DNA of 64,000 nt from Apiosordaria backusii (taxonomy: Eukaryota; Ascomycota; Sordariomycetes; Sordariales; Lasiosphaeriaceae), in NCBI GenBank assembly GCA_030549205.1, contig JAUKTV010000014.1:1054001-1118000 (forward strand). The letters run 5' to 3'. Position numbers and translations under genes: made by a program. The notes under the pieces are model-generated. The model was given only the letters and a program-made list of their open reading frames with translations, was not told the DNA's origin and searched no databases. Shown piece by piece: positions 21,930 to 36,315 of this stretch. Position 1 is the stretch's first letter; each line of letters opens with the position of its first letter.

Positions 21930-24900
21930 ATTTGCAATTAAAGTATTAATTTTAAGGCCTATTTTAAAGCTATTTGCAAGAGACTTACTTACTAATAAAA
22001 CCATTATAAAAAACCTATTACTATAACATTCGATTTAACTGCTTTTTTTATAACCGCTAAAAAGTAAAATATAGTTTTCTTTAATAGACCTAGTAATTAG
22101 TAAACGTTTAAAACTACCCTAAAGTACTATATATAAAATGATTAAATATATATCGATCTAAAGAACTATATTTCTATACTTAAAAAGCTGGCTATTTTAA
22201 ATCTTTATAATATAAAGTATATTAAAATATATATAGCTATTATATACTATAAATATAAATTCAAAGTCTATAAATAATATAAGTAAAGACTTTAAAAGTA
22301 CTTTAACTATATAGTTTATATTTAAATAATAGTTTCGGCTATTAAAGTTAAAAGTGGAAATAATAAAGAAGTCCTAGACTTATTAAAAGAGATTTTAGAA
22401 AAGAAGAAATATAAATTTAACTTAAACTACTTTATAAAAATAATAAAAGACTATAATAAAGTTTAAAATACCTTTTAAAAGCTTAATAAGTAGGTTACTA
22501 ATTATATTAAAATAAGCTTTTAAAATATCTATTATAAAGGAGACTATAGCTTTATTAACGACTTTAATACCTTTAAGAAAGCTATAATTCTTAACGAAAA
22601 TAAATACTACCTTTACTATTAAAAGAAGTTTAAGGAGTATATTAAATCCTTTAAGTTTACTAATAACCTTAAGAAAATAAAGGAATAGGCGACTATTTAA
22701 AAGAAAGTTTTCTATATAGTTAAGGAATTTTATATCTCTAATACTTTTAATCCTACTATTTAATTAATAAGCCTTTTTTAAATAGTAAGTAGAAATTCCT
22801 TACTTTCTTTATAGGCTTTTAACTTTAAAATAAATTAAAAACGCTATATACTATTTAGTAAATTAACTTTTAAAGAAATTACTAAAGATATTAAAGATAA
22901 GATATTCTATATTTATAAGGAAATTAAAAAGCTAAAGGCTATAGATACTTTCTTAACCTTTTATAGTAATATAGTAAAAGAAAATAATATAAAAAAGGGC
23001 TATAGAAATTAAGGCTAAGGTAATCGAAGTTAAAGGAACTATAGTCTTTAAAACGATTTAATTAAATAAAAAAGGTAAGACTTTAATTTAAACTCTAGGC
23101 CTTTTAATAAGAAAACCCTAATTTATAGTATTTACTATAAAAATAAGTATAAAATTAATAATTATTACTATATTTTATTAAAAAAGGTCTTTAAAAACTT
23201 ACAATTCTGCCTTAATTTTTCAATTAAGGCCTTTATTTAAACAGTCCTTAATACTAATAGAAAGCTAAGTAAAGAAGTTAATTAAATAAAAAGAGAAAAA
23301 AGAAGTAATAATAAAGAAAAACTATAGAGAAATTAACTTAAAGAATAAAAAGTCCGGTCTTTTACTATAGCATATTATAAATATTAACTTATTAAATATA
23401 TAATAGTAAATACTGTCTTTTTATAATTAAAAAGTAAGGTTTCTTTAAAAATTTTAAAATAACTGATATCGAAGTCCTACTTTTTTATATTAAAATACCT
23501 ACTTTACTATTTAACAATTCTCAATTCTAATACTACTTTTTATATTTTTAATAAAATTAATTGCTTTAATTACTTTCGACCTATAACTTTAAAAAACTAC
23601 ATTATAATAAAAAGTTTAATAGTTTCTATTATTAGTTATAAAGAAATCGATATTTATATATAAATCCTATAAGGACTAAGGACTTTATAGCTTTACAATA
23701 TAGCCTATTATAAAGACTTTACTATTAACTTAATATTATTTAAAATATTAAAAGATTTTAAAATTTAGTAAGATAATAAAATATTAGAAAATTATTTATA
23801 AAGTTTTTTAAATAAAGTAGTTACTTTACTTTAAAAAACTTATAGTTAAATAGTTATTAAATATATTAATTTAATTATAAGGTCTTTAAAGTTACTTACT
23901 TACTATAATGCCTTTTATATTTAAAGAAAAAGGCTAGCTTTTATTACCTTATTAGTAATTTAATACCTTCAGCTTAACTATACTAATTAATAAGTAATAA
24001 TAAAATTTACTAAAAATGTTAAAGGTATAAAGCTATAAATTTTAAGTAGAATTTTTAAAAGCTTTTTAATTGTAAAAAAGGATAGTACTTATAGATCTTT
24101 AAAGGGTAAAGAAAAAGAAGACCTTTAAAAAAAAGTAGAAAAAGCTTAGTTTTAAGATTTAACTAGCTAATTAAGTTTTAAGGCTAAGTTTAAACTTTAC
24201 TGGCTAATTAAATTAAAGTAAAGCTCTAGAAAGGAAAAAATGGAATAGCAATTTTTAAATATTTATAAATATTTTACTATTAAAGACTATAAAGCTTATA
24301 TATAAGTTAAAATTAGAAATATATAAAATATTTAATTAAAGCTAAATCCTTACTATTTTAGTAAAATATAAATAGTAAACCTTTTTAAATATAAAAAAAA
24401 TCTGTAAGGTTTTAAGTACCTTATTTTCTTTATTAACTACTATAGTAAAATAACTTTCCTTTATTACTTTAAAAATTGTAAAAGTAAGGAAATTATTAAT
24501 ATAGTAATAAAGCTATTTTACTATTTATTTTACTAATATACTATAGTAATATAGACTTTATAAAGTAATAATAAAATAATAGTATTAATAAAAATAAAGG
24601 ATATATTAAAAGACTTAAAAATCGTTTATAAGTCTTTTGCTTTAAACTATTAGAATTAAAATAGTAGAATTAAGTGCTTAAAAGGTAATATTAAAAGAAA
24701 AGCTATTATAATAAAAGTATTAACTAAATTACTTAAATTCTTATAAAGAGAAATTATAAAAGTAATAGTATACTTTTATAATTAAATATTTAAGGCCTAC
24801 TTTAAATAGCAGACTTCTATATAAATTTTCTACTTTATTAAACAATAAAGGGATAGTTTAATACTATTTAATATACTAAAGTTTTAAAAAGGTTATATTA

Positions 24901-27451
24901 AGGTATATAAATATAAGGCTTACTATATATCTTCTAATGTTTATAAAGGAGAAAATAAAATAAAGAAACTTTAACTTTAAGCCTTTATTAAATATTTAAT
25001 AGAATATAAAGATATTAGGATTTTTAGAATTTAAAACTTAATGTTTAATAAAATTATTAAGGTTAAAGATATAAAGTTTAAAAAGAATAAAAGGTTTATA
25101 AAGGAAAAAGACGACTTTATTAATAACCTTATAAAACTTATAATTATAGAGCTAACTATTTTAGTTATTAAAATCTATAAAAAAGATTTAGTTAATAACC
25201 TAATAGTAAGTAAATACTACTTTTATATTAGTTATTATTAAAATCCCTTTATTAATTTACTTAAAGAGCAATTTAATAATAAATAATTTACTTTATAGAA
25301 TAGTATAAAACCTCTATTAGCGTTAGAAAATTTCTTTAAATAATTATACTTTAAATATACTTTAAAGATAAGGCTAAAAAAAGCAATTAGGCTTAAAAGG
25401 TTTAATTAGTTAAAGTTACTAGAACCTTTAAATACTTTTTTAACGTTTAAAAATACTTTTCCTTATATAGGCTTTTTTAATAAAAACTTCTACTTTTAAA
25501 ATAAACTCTATAGAAAACGCTACTAAATTTAAAGGTCTAAAACCTATAGACCTTTATATTATTAAGTACCGGTATAGTTTTTAAAAAGCTAGCTTTATTA
25601 TAAAAAGAAAGGTAAAAAAAAGTGGAATTTCTATAAAATATAAAATTTAAAGGTTAATTACAAGCCCTTTTAAATTTAAAGAATTTATTAAGTTAAAAAA
25701 ACCTAATAAAACCTATATAAATAGTATAAAGCTTATAGTAAAATTTTACTATAAAGAACTTTCTAATCTTTTAAAAAACTATAAGTAGTTAAAAAACTAC
25801 CTTTATTAAGACCTATTTAAAACGGTAATTAAAAACTACTTATAAAGCTATAAGAAAATAAGGTTTTAAAAGATAATTAACTAAATAAAGGCCTTAAAGC
25901 GCTAAGTCTTTAATAGTATATAAGTATTTACTTATAAGCTTAATAAGTATAGTTTTTTATAAAAAGCTAAGGCTAAGTTAATTATAAAAGGCAATTAATA
26001 AGTTAAAACTATAATAGAAAATACCTATACTGCTATTTTAGTAAAAAAGTTATTTAAAACTTTAATATCTATTATAATAAGATTTAACTTTAAAATATTA
26101 TAATATAATGTTATTAATACCTTTATTTATACTAACCTTCTATATACTATTTATATATAGATTTTACTAAAAATTAAAAGAACTACCAGTAAAGTACTTC
26201 TTTTAAAGAAGGTTTTATATAGTTTAAAGAAATCTCTACTTCTATAATAATAGAATTTTACTAACGTTCTTATTACTTTAAAGTATAAGGCAGTACTTTA
26301 TAAATAGTATTGTTATATAAAGAATAAAGTTATTATCTTCTTTTATATAAATAATATTACCATTACCTTTTTATAAAGAAAACAGTACTTTATAGATAAA
26401 TTAATAAAAGGACTTTAAACCTACTTTACTTTATAAAGAAGAAAAAGCTTTTAATAGTTTTTAAGTATAGAAGTATTAAAGGATAAGCTAAATAGGCTAA
26501 CTTAACTTTTTTAATATAAATATATTAGTAAATTTACCTACTTTAATAATTAACCTTTTAATAAAAAGCCTTAAACTCTAATAACCGATCAAAAGTTGGT
26601 TTTTAATAAAGAAGTAGTTAATTATAAATAAATCTACTATTATTAATAACTTATTAACTTTCTTTTCTATATAGCTATTATTAATAAGTTAGATATTATC
26701 TTTATAGTCTTTAAATTAGCTAGCTTTAATATAAATCCTAATATAATCTATTAGCTTACTATTAAATAGATATTAGTTTATTTACTATTAACTAATACCT
26801 ATATATTAAAATTAAAAGATAAGGATATCTTTAAAGTCTTTTTTAATACCTTATTTACAAATAACTTTATTAACTGGAAAAGCTTATAAGCCTATATAAT
26901 AAAGCTTTTCAGTAATATCGTTAGTTAAAGAGTTAATAAATAAAATACCGTTATTACCTTAACTATAAAAGTAAAGCTTTTAACTTTATTATAGGCTATT
27001 AAGAAGGCTATATATAAGATCTATTTAATATAGAAATTAAATGTAGAATTAAATAATAATAGTAAGATTAAAGTATAGTATAATAATATTTAAACTATTT
27101 AGCTAATAACTATAGACTTTAATACCTTATAAATAAAACTTTAGTACGTTAATATTTATAACTATTAACTTTAAAAAAGGCAATAGTAGAAGGAAATCTT
27201 AATAGAATATTTAACTATTAAAGAAATACTAACTAATAGTTTAATAAAGGCATTTATAGAAGAAAAATTTATTAAATTTAAAGACTTTATTAAAGTAAAG
27301 GATATAGAGGACTTAATTAAAAAGCGAAAATTAAAGGAAAAGGATTTAAAGCCGTTAAAGGATATAGAGAAAGAAGAAAGTTAGAAGGTTAAAAAGCTGT
27401 AGTTTATAAAGAATAAAAATAAAGTAAAAGCTATAATTAAGGAAGAAGCTG

Positions 27452-27456
27452 ATAGG
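27452..27456. repeat. Target-site duplication of the gypsy element, left copy (ATAGG)
   Basis: ATAGG directly precedes the 5' LTR and directly follows the 3' LTR. Confidence 0.93.
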
Positions 27457-27665
27457 TGTTATGGCCCTGGCGCGTCCCATTGGTCTATAACCCGCCCTAC
27501 TCTTTGCCCTGCACTAAGCCTATTTCGGAAGTAGGGCATCTGTTTATTTTGCTTGCAAAGCTACGGCCTAAGTAATTCCTTTCTTCTTTTCTTCCTTAAA
27601 TTAAAATCCTATAAATTAGCTATTACTTGCTTATACCTTGCCTTATATAATACATTGCCTTTATA
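27457..27665 (+). repeat. Gypsy 5' LTR, 209 bp
   Basis: Begins TGTTATGGCCC. It aligns to the 3' LTR with no gaps. I count about 37 differences, all transitions. Confidence 0.94.
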
Positions 27666-29050
27666 TTATTTTAATCTTACCTTCCTTATTTAAGAAGACG
27701 TTAAATTCTACCGAAATTGATACTTAAAAAGATAAGGTTAACGTAACCTGCAGTTAAGTAAAGTCCGATACTATATTCCGACCGAATTAACTAACTATAA
27801 CTGATTTATTAAGATAAGTGCTATACTTATAAAACTAGTAAAGGCAGTCTAATATACCGACTTAGTATATAAGTAGGCTAATTTTAATATAGTTCTATTT
27901 AAATAGAACCTTTTTAAAGAAAATAAAGTAAGCTAAGAATCGGTCTTCTATCAATAGTCTAAAGCTTTTACTATACTTTAACCTATTATTATTTATACCG
28001 CTATAGTATATAAGGATAACGACTTCGATTTTAATAATAATAAGAATACTATTGTAATTACTAATATAAAGTAACCTGGTTTTACCGATAAACTAATCTA
28101 AGCATTTTACTATTAAATTATAGACTGACTTTTCTAAAAGTAACTCCTTATTTAAGGTTATACTGAGTTATATAATAACTTTATATTTAAAATTTATAAT
28201 ATAGTTAAATACTATATCTATTACTTTAACCTTAATAGTCTTAGCTTTCCCTATTATATTTTAAATCCTGAAAACTTTACCTTTATCTTTAAGGACGTTA
28301 TCGACTTTCCTTAATTTAAGAAGATATATAAGGCTAACCTTAAAGCTTTATTCTATAAAATAAAGATTTAAACCTTTATAACTGTCGCCTTTAATAAGTA
28401 ATTATATAAGCTTTATATCTTAATTATAAAGTTAAATAACAATTAGGATGTTATTTACTATTAAGGTAACCTCCTTTATTAAGTTATTTAGGTTTAAGAT
28501 AAACTTATATAGGGTACTTTCTATTTTAATAAGGAATAATAGACTATAACTGTAATTACAATTTCTGAATTTAAAGAAAGTCTTTAGAAGTTTTAAAAAT
28601 AGTTTAACGAAGTTAATATTGAATTAGTTTACTTAAAGAACTTAAATATTTATATTTAAATAAAGTTAGAAAAGTTATAGGCTGACCTTTATAAATCCTA
28701 AACTTTATTAGAAGCTTAAAATTATACTTAAGTTAACTTTAAAGATATAAACTTTCTTTACTATTAACTCGATAAGTAAACTGTAAAGATCTATAAATAC
28801 AACGATACTATAGCTTAACTTTAAACTATTATTATTAATATAGTAGTTTCCTATTAAGCAAATACCTTTAGTCCTTTTAAATATTTAGTTATATCCTCTA
28901 TTAAGGTAGATAAGAGTATAAAGGTCGACCTCCTTTTTTTATAGTATACTAAGCTTTTAAAAGATACTGTTAAGTTCTATATATAATATAAATAGATAAA
29001 GAATAAAATAGAGGCTAACGTTAACTACTTTACTAACGATTGTACTAAGT

Positions 29051-29055
29051 ATATT
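29051..29055. repeat. Target-site duplication of the inner element, left copy (ATATT)
   Basis: ATATT directly precedes the first LTR and directly follows the second (31171-31175). Confidence 0.9.
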
Positions 29056-29274
29056 TGTCACGGCAGGGCACTCCGGAAGCACAGGGCACTGTTGGGTAGA
29101 CCTTTGTAATACAAAAGTAGGTTGCAGGATCTGCAAGGTGCAGGCCTGTAAGCCTTAGCTAAATACTCTACAGGAAGGTAGGGCCACTGTGGAGCAACTG
29201 TCAAGATAGGGCACGTCAGTGCCGGGCAGTTGCCGGAAGACAGCTGCAAGCTCAGGACTGCAGATACTGTCACA
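29056..29274 (-). repeat. Inner element LTR at the left, 219 bp
   Basis: Starts TGTCACGG and ends TGTCACA on the plus strand. It is identical in length to the right copy, with about 18 transitions between them. It keeps normal GC and many CpA dinucleotides. Confidence 0.93.
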
Positions 29275-30951
29275 ACCCCCGGAAAAATGCAGGCTTCGCC
29301 CTTAAAGCTAAAATAATAATAGTTTTACTAGCAAATTACTAACTACAGCACTCTAAGATTTCAATCTCCAGTAGCTTACGTATATTGCTTTATTTAAGTA
29401 TATTTTTTACCTACATTCTCTTACCTCGGTAAGTAACGTACAGATTAAAGAAACTACCGTTAAATTCTATACTATAGACTAGCTCTTTAAAGACGTTAGA
29501 ATCGGAAGTATAATCCTCTAAGCTAGAGCCGGAAGAAGAATCTTCTTACTTAACTTAATTGATTTTATACTTAACGATACTTAGATCTATAGTATTACTA
29601 TCGTTAGATTTACCGCTATTCCTACCTTTATAGTTACCGTAAGAGTTACTGGAATTACTGGAGCTCTGGCTTTTACTATTAAATCTACGGTTAAAAAGTT
29701 AATAAAAGGCCTTAATAAAGTCGTTATACTTTTTAAAAACAAATAATTAAACATCTAACTTACACTTAAAAAAGTCGGCCAGGCTAGTATATAAGTAGAA
29801 AATCTTAAAAACATCAGGCTACTGTCAAGCCTTAGCCTTATAGAGATAACGTTTAAATCAAGCAAAGTAAATAGAAAGAGGGTTGGTATTCTATTATATA
29901 GTATATAGGCAGTCTATAGTATAGCTTAACTTATTTAGGTTATTGTAAATCTTACTTAAAGTTTCGAAGATTAAACCAAAAGATAAGGAGTCTTTATAGG
30001 TAGTTACTAGCAATAACATTAAGGTTTAAGTCTTCTTATTAAGGCAATAGTAGATATATTAAAATTAAATATCGTTAGGTCCTAAGGCCTTTTAATCGAT
30101 ATATAATTTGGCCTAAATTAATAGAGCCTAGGTTAGCTAAGTAGCAAGCTTACCGGAGAACTTTTCCAGGTTTAGTAAGCAAGGTTAAAGGCGCTATTAG
30201 CTAGGATTTAGATTGGTTATAGTCGAAGCGTTAACAGTAGTAGCATTGTAAGTAAGCTAAGCTAATAAAAGGTTAATTAACACAGTTAAATCCTTAAGCT
30301 AGTTAACTAAGCTATTAACATTATCGGCAATATAATTAAAGCTATTTATAACGTTGGAATTAAAGGTCTTACCTTATATATAGTATTAATCAAGGTACTA
30401 TTTAAAGGCCTAAAAGGCTTACAATACAATAGTAGGATTATTAAAGTTAAGGAGGTTATTAATTACTATAGTAAAGTCAGTTGATAATGTAAGGAAGTTA
30501 GAGTCGGTTAATATAAGTAGCGATTGATTGGTTAAGAAAGCTTAAGAGAGCTTTAAAAAAAAGAGAGGTTAATTTAGCTTAGAAACTAAGAAAAGGTCGG
30601 AATTAGATACTTTTAGTAGATTTAGTAGATTTAGTAAGTAAAAAGGACCTATTATTAAAGGTTAGCAAATCGCTAGCAAATTTAATAGTAGGTAAATTAG
30701 ATAATTTAAAGCACTTTATAGGTAATATTACCGGGGCCCAGCTTATTACTGCCCTTACTCAGAAACGATATAATTACAGTACTAACTGGCGTACCGATCG
30801 ATGGTAATGCTAATAATTCCTAGGCCTTCCGTAATTAAATTACTGTAAGCTACTTACCATATAGGCAAATATTCATTTTAAATAGCTTTAACGATAGCTA
30901 AATTCGGTAATAGAATCAACTGCCCGAGGTAGGTTAAAGCAAACCTACTTT

Positions 30952-31170
30952 TGTTATAGCAGGGCACTCCAGAGGCACAGGGCACTGTTGGGTAGACCTT
31001 TGTAATATAAAAGTAGGTTGCAGGATCTGTAAGGTACAGGCCTATAAGCCTCAGCTAAATACTCTACAGGAAGGTGGGGCCACTGTGGGGCAACTGTCAA
31101 GGTAGGGCACGTCAGTGCCAGGCAGTTGCCGGAAGACGGCTGCAGGCTCAGGACTGCAGATGCCGTCACA
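30952..31170 (-). repeat. Inner element LTR at the right, 219 bp
   Basis: Starts TGTTATAG and ends CCGTCACA on the plus strand. It aligns gap-free to 29056-29274. Confidence 0.93.
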
Positions 31171-31175
31171 ATATT
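31171..31175. repeat. Target-site duplication of the inner element, right copy (ATATT)
   Basis: Matches 29051-29055. The gypsy gag sequence resumes after it. Confidence 0.9.
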
Positions 31176-34100
31176 TATATTTAAAGCTGTTTAATTGGCA
31201 ATACTACCGATACCTTTAAGCTCTACCTTTATAAAGACTACTTTAATTACCTTATAATATATAAAGCTTTAATATAGTACCTATATAATAAATATAACGA
31301 CCTTAACTAAGTTAAAGACGCTAAATATAAGTTTTTAAAGTTGGTTTATAAGTTTAAGGATAATTTTATTAAGTTTAAGAACGACTTTATTTACTTAATT
31401 GGTAAGATTTGCAAATTAAAGTCTAATTGGAAGTATAAGTTTAAAAAGAAGCTGTTTACCTTTCTATAGGTAAGTACTAACTATATATATATAAACCTTA
31501 TAATTAAGTTTAATAAGTATATCTACTATTATTTGGAAATAGCCTATAACTTTAATAATATTAAGAAAGCTAAAGAAGTATATACTAAAGAAGGCTTATT
31601 TAATTTCTTTATTAATAGTAACTGTAATTAAGGTTACTGCAATAACTATAGAAATAGTAAAAGTATAAATATTATTATACTTTTTAAATCTTCCTTTAGA
31701 TCGAAGCTTTTAGAATATTTAAGTTTAAATAAGCTTTATAAGCTTATTACTAAAGGTCGCTATTTTACTTACTAAAAAAAGGGTTATATTATTAATAACT
31801 ATTCCTATAAAGATAAGAAGGATAAGGAAAAGGAGGTTTATATTTAAGCTATCGTTAATTGCTATAAATGTTAGAAGTCCTTTAATAAGGAGTATTTTAA
31901 TTATAATGTTAAGTCGGAAAAGGATAAGATATTGAAAAATAAGTAGCTTTAAGTAAAGAGGTCTTTTCTTTAAAGGAAATGTTAATAGCGTTAATATAAT
32001 AAGCTTTATTTATAATCTTAAAGTAAAAAGGATTTTTAATTTCTAAGTATATTAGAGGAAAGTCATTTTACTTTAAATGCTTTATAGAGAAAAATAGCAT
32101 TGATACTTAAATGCTTATTAATATAAAAGCTAATAGTAATATATTTATAAGTATAAAGTTTATATACCTTTTATAAAAACAATTAAATATAGAATAGAAA
32201 GACGATTTTAACCTTATCTCTATAGATAGTTATAATAGTAAGGGCTATTAGAATATTGATATTATTATAAAAGGTTCTTTAAATATTACCGGTCAGCGTT
32301 TTTTAATAAATTAAATACTGATTATCGATATACTTACTAATATAATATTAAGTTAAAAGTAATTAGCTTATTATAATATTTAAATTAATATAAAGTCTAG
32401 CTTTTTAGTTTTTCTTAAAGAGGAAGGAGTTTTGATAGATCTATTAATAATAGACTAATAGAAAAAAGATAATAACTTAAGACTAGTTTAAAAGAAAATA
32501 CAATAGTTAAAGCTGTTAAAAAGTAATTAAAAGAAATAAAGAGATATTTAGATTATTTACTAATTAAGATACCGGACTTTAGTAGTATTGGATTTATATC
32601 TATTTAGATTACTTAGCCTATTAAATATAAAAGATCGACCGATAGTTAAGATATATCGTAAGTTCTATATAGTCTATAAAGTGTAATTACTGTTATTATA
32701 AAGAAAAGTAAAGAAACTACCTATTAACTTTAATATTATAATATTAAATATAGTACCTTTTACTTTAATGGTCCGAACTACCGGATTAGAAATATTCTTT
32801 ATTAGTTTAATAGAAATCGACGTTTATATTTAAAATAAAAGAGTTATTAAGGATATACTATTAAATAATAAATAGTTCTTTTAAAAGGTAATTACTAGTT
32901 TAGTTTTAAAGGTATATAAAGACTATTACAATGTATTTAATAAAGTATAGTCAGACGTTATTATACTATACTAACTTAGTAAAGACTACTATATTAAATT
33001 AAAGGTAGGAAGAACCTTATTAAAATTAGAGGCTTATTTTTTATATAAAATATCCTTAGAAAAATTAGAGAAGTACTATAAATATATTATTAAATAACTG
33101 TAAAAAGGGTAAATCGAGCTTAACAATATTCTTTAAGTAGTATCTATATCATTTACTAAAAAGGTAAATAGAATGCTATGTCTTTATATAGATTACTATA
33201 AATTAAACGCCTTTATTAAGAAAAATGGGTACCTATTACTATTAATCAATAAGACCTTAAATTGCCTCTTTTAAGTTAAAATTTTCATTAAGATTAATAT
33301 AAAATAGGCTTTTAATTAAATTTAAATATACCTTAATAATAAAGACCTTATAACGTTTTATACTTACTATAGCTTATATAAATATAAAGTTCTTTCCTTT
33401 AATTTAACTAATAAGCCTATAACCTTTTAAAAATATATTAATAAGATTCTTATAGACTTCTTTAATAAATACTGTTCTATATATATTAACGATATTATTA
33501 TATTTTTTAAATTTAAAGTTAAGTATAAGACTTACATTAAAATAGTATTAAGGTATTTAACGAATGTTAGACTATAGGCCGATATTAAAAAGTGCGAATT
33601 CTATATTAAAAGTATATAGTTTTTAAAGTTTATTATAAGAATAGACGGAGTGGCTATAGACTTAAAAAAGATAGCTACTGTAGTTAAATAATAAAAGCTA
33701 ATAAATGTAAAGAAAGTTTAAGCGTTCTTAGGATTTTGCAATTTCTACTGTAGATTTATATTAAAGTATAATTATATTATAAAATACTTAATAATATTTA
33801 TAAGAAAGGACTAACTATAGATATAGGAAATAATATAATAGAAGGCCTTTAATACTTTAAAGAAGAAGCTATTAAATATACCAGTACTATAGTATTTTAA
33901 TTACTTACTACCGATGTAAGTTAAAACAGATTCTTCTAATAGTATTATTATAAGTATCTTATTGTAACTTTGCCCTAAAGATAATAAATAGTATCCGGTA
34001 GCGTTCTTTTTAAAAACTATAAAAAGAGCTGAATATAATTACTTAATATATAATAAAGAGCTGCTTATAGTAGTATAAGCTTTAGAGAATTAAAGACCTA

Positions 34101-36315
34101 AGCTTATAGGCTTAAAGGAATAGCCTTTTATTATTATTACCGACTATTAAGCTTTAAAGTATTTTAATACTAAGCAATTGCTTAATATTAAATAGGTAGG
34201 CTAAGTAATAACGATATTATATTATAACTTGATTATTATCTATTGTCCCGGTAGTAAAAACGCTATTATTAATACTTTATTAAAAAAGTCCGAGGATATA
34301 AAGACCTAATAGGAATGGAAAAATACTAAGTGTATTATATAAATATTTAAAAGCGCTGTTATAGACAAACTTACTACTATTTATTTCTTTAACTTACTTA
34401 AGAAAGTAAGCCTTAATATTATAGCTTTAAATAAAGACTTTCCTACTTTAAATAATTCCGGTATAGCCTTTTTAAACTGCTTACTAGAGGTTAATAAAAC
34501 CGATAAAAGCCTTTTAGTTTAATAAATAAAGGCTAAAGGAAGTAACGATAGCGACTTATCTTTATTTTCTTTAATAAACTGGCTTTTATTATATAATAGT
34601 CGTTTGGTTATATTTAAAATAGATAACTTAAGGACATTTGTAATCTAGAAAGTCTATAACTGACTGTTAATAGTATACTTAAGTTATAATAAAATAAGAA
34701 AAATAGTAAGCTAACGCTATTAATAGCTAGAACTATTTAGTAATATTAATAAATATATTGCTAATTGCAAATGCAGATTAGTTAAGGTCCTTCGAAATAA
34801 GACCCTAGGCCTTTTATACTTAATTCTACTGCTTAAAAGACTATAGTAATATATTATAGTAGATTTTAAAAGTATACTGTAAGATAAAAAGAGATATAAT
34901 AATATATTAGTTATAATTAACTGGCTTAATAAGGCTATATAGACAGTTCTTTATATTATAAGTACTATAGTAAAAGATACTGCTTTCTATTATTATAAAG
35001 GCCTTTTTAAAATATTTAAAATACCGATTTAAGTTGCTAGCGATAGAAGTCTATAATTTATTACCGACTTTATAGATAAATTGTCGAAAGTTATAAGTAT
35101 TAAATAGAAACTTTCTAACTTTAGTTATTTATAGACTATAGAATAAGCCGAAATTATAAATCAATACCTTAATTAACGACTTTACTTATTTATTAATTAT
35201 AATTAAAACAATTGGTTAATTGCTTTACCTATAATAGATATAGTTTAAAATTCGATACTATATAATAGTATTAGTTTTAAGCTTTATAAGGTTTTAATAG
35301 GATTTCCAATGCTGGTTTATTAAGACTGGTCTTAATATACTAATTTAATATAGAAGATAATTGTTTATAAATAATTTAATTATAAAAAAGCTTAATAGTA
35401 CTTTTTATATTTAAAAGTATATACTGACTTAGTAAAGGAGTATATTGTTAAATTATAGGAAAAGTAGGCCGAATAGGTAAACCGGTACTGGCATAAGCTT
35501 AACTTTTAATTAAAGGATTGTATATTTATTATTAAGAAGATATAGTCTATCGATAGACTTAATAATAAGCTTGATTTTCCTTTTACTTATTAATATTATA
35601 AGATCGAAAGAATGGTTAGACATTCCTATTAATTAAAGCTATTTAATAATTAGTATATAAGTTATATTTTCTATACCGACTGACTATATAAGTATTTGAA
35701 TAATCCTTTATTAAGTTAGAAAAGTAAGAACCTTAGGCTTAATGACATTAGCGGTAAAGAAGAATGGAAAGTTAATTGAATGCTAACTTTATATAAGTAC
35801 TATAGTAAGCTATAGTATTAAGTATAGTAAAGAGATTAAGACCTGGACCTAATTTAATATAATGTCGGTAGGTTTAAGAATATAATGTTAAAGTTGTAAA
35901 AGTATTATAAGCGGTATTTAAATAAACCAGGCCTTTTAATAAGGTTAAGAAAGTAAGAAAAGGTAACGTTAGAGGATAGAGTAGATAAGGATTATAAAAA
36001 GGATAATATATTTATAAAGTAGAAGTATAGTAGTTTAAAGAGGTTAGTATATAAAAAGTAATAGAAGTTAGGTTATTAAATAGAAAGTCTAATAGAATAA
36101 GTAATGTAATTTATAGGTTATATAGTATAGTAATAAGGAGGTTAGTATCTTTTAAATTACTATAATTGCTGTCTTAAAGGTAAGTACCTTTTGCTTAAAA
36201 AGTAAATAATATAGAGTTATAGAAAGCGGTAAGTTTGAACTAACGTTAAAGCAATTGTTTTTTTTCTCTTTTAGCTTTAACTTTATAGTCGAAGCTAGCT
36301 TTTTAAAGGAGGTAA

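Larger units (their letters stand above)
29056..31170 (-). mobile_element. 2.1 kb non-autonomous LTR element (gag-only type) nested in the gypsy gag
   Basis: LTRs of 219 bp (29056-29274 and 30952-31170) are flanked by the ATATT duplication (29051-29055, 31171-31175). The internal part is only 1677 bp, too short for pol. Orientation is minus. The minus strand between about 29.96 and 29.69 kb reads as a decayed gag-like helix set (FKRYLYKAKA, DVFKIFYLYTSLADFFKCKLDV). A G-rich polypurine-type tract (CCGGGGGT) directly precedes the LTR at 29274 in that orientation. The structure matches gag-only terminal-repeat elements that borrow enzymes from full-length relatives. The internal region is RIP-mutated, while the LTRs are much less so. 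Confidence 0.88.

Noticed and set aside
25041..25241. 66-codon plus-strand open frame in the AT-rich block
   Set aside because: Chance survival in RIP-mutated copia sequence between integrase and reverse transcriptase; the composition is all Ile/Lys/Asn.
29058..31169. Two similar 71-codon minus-strand frames at 29058-29273 and 30954-31169 that look like a duplicated small gene
   Set aside because: They are the two LTRs of the innermost retroelement; the similarity is explained by the LTR pair.
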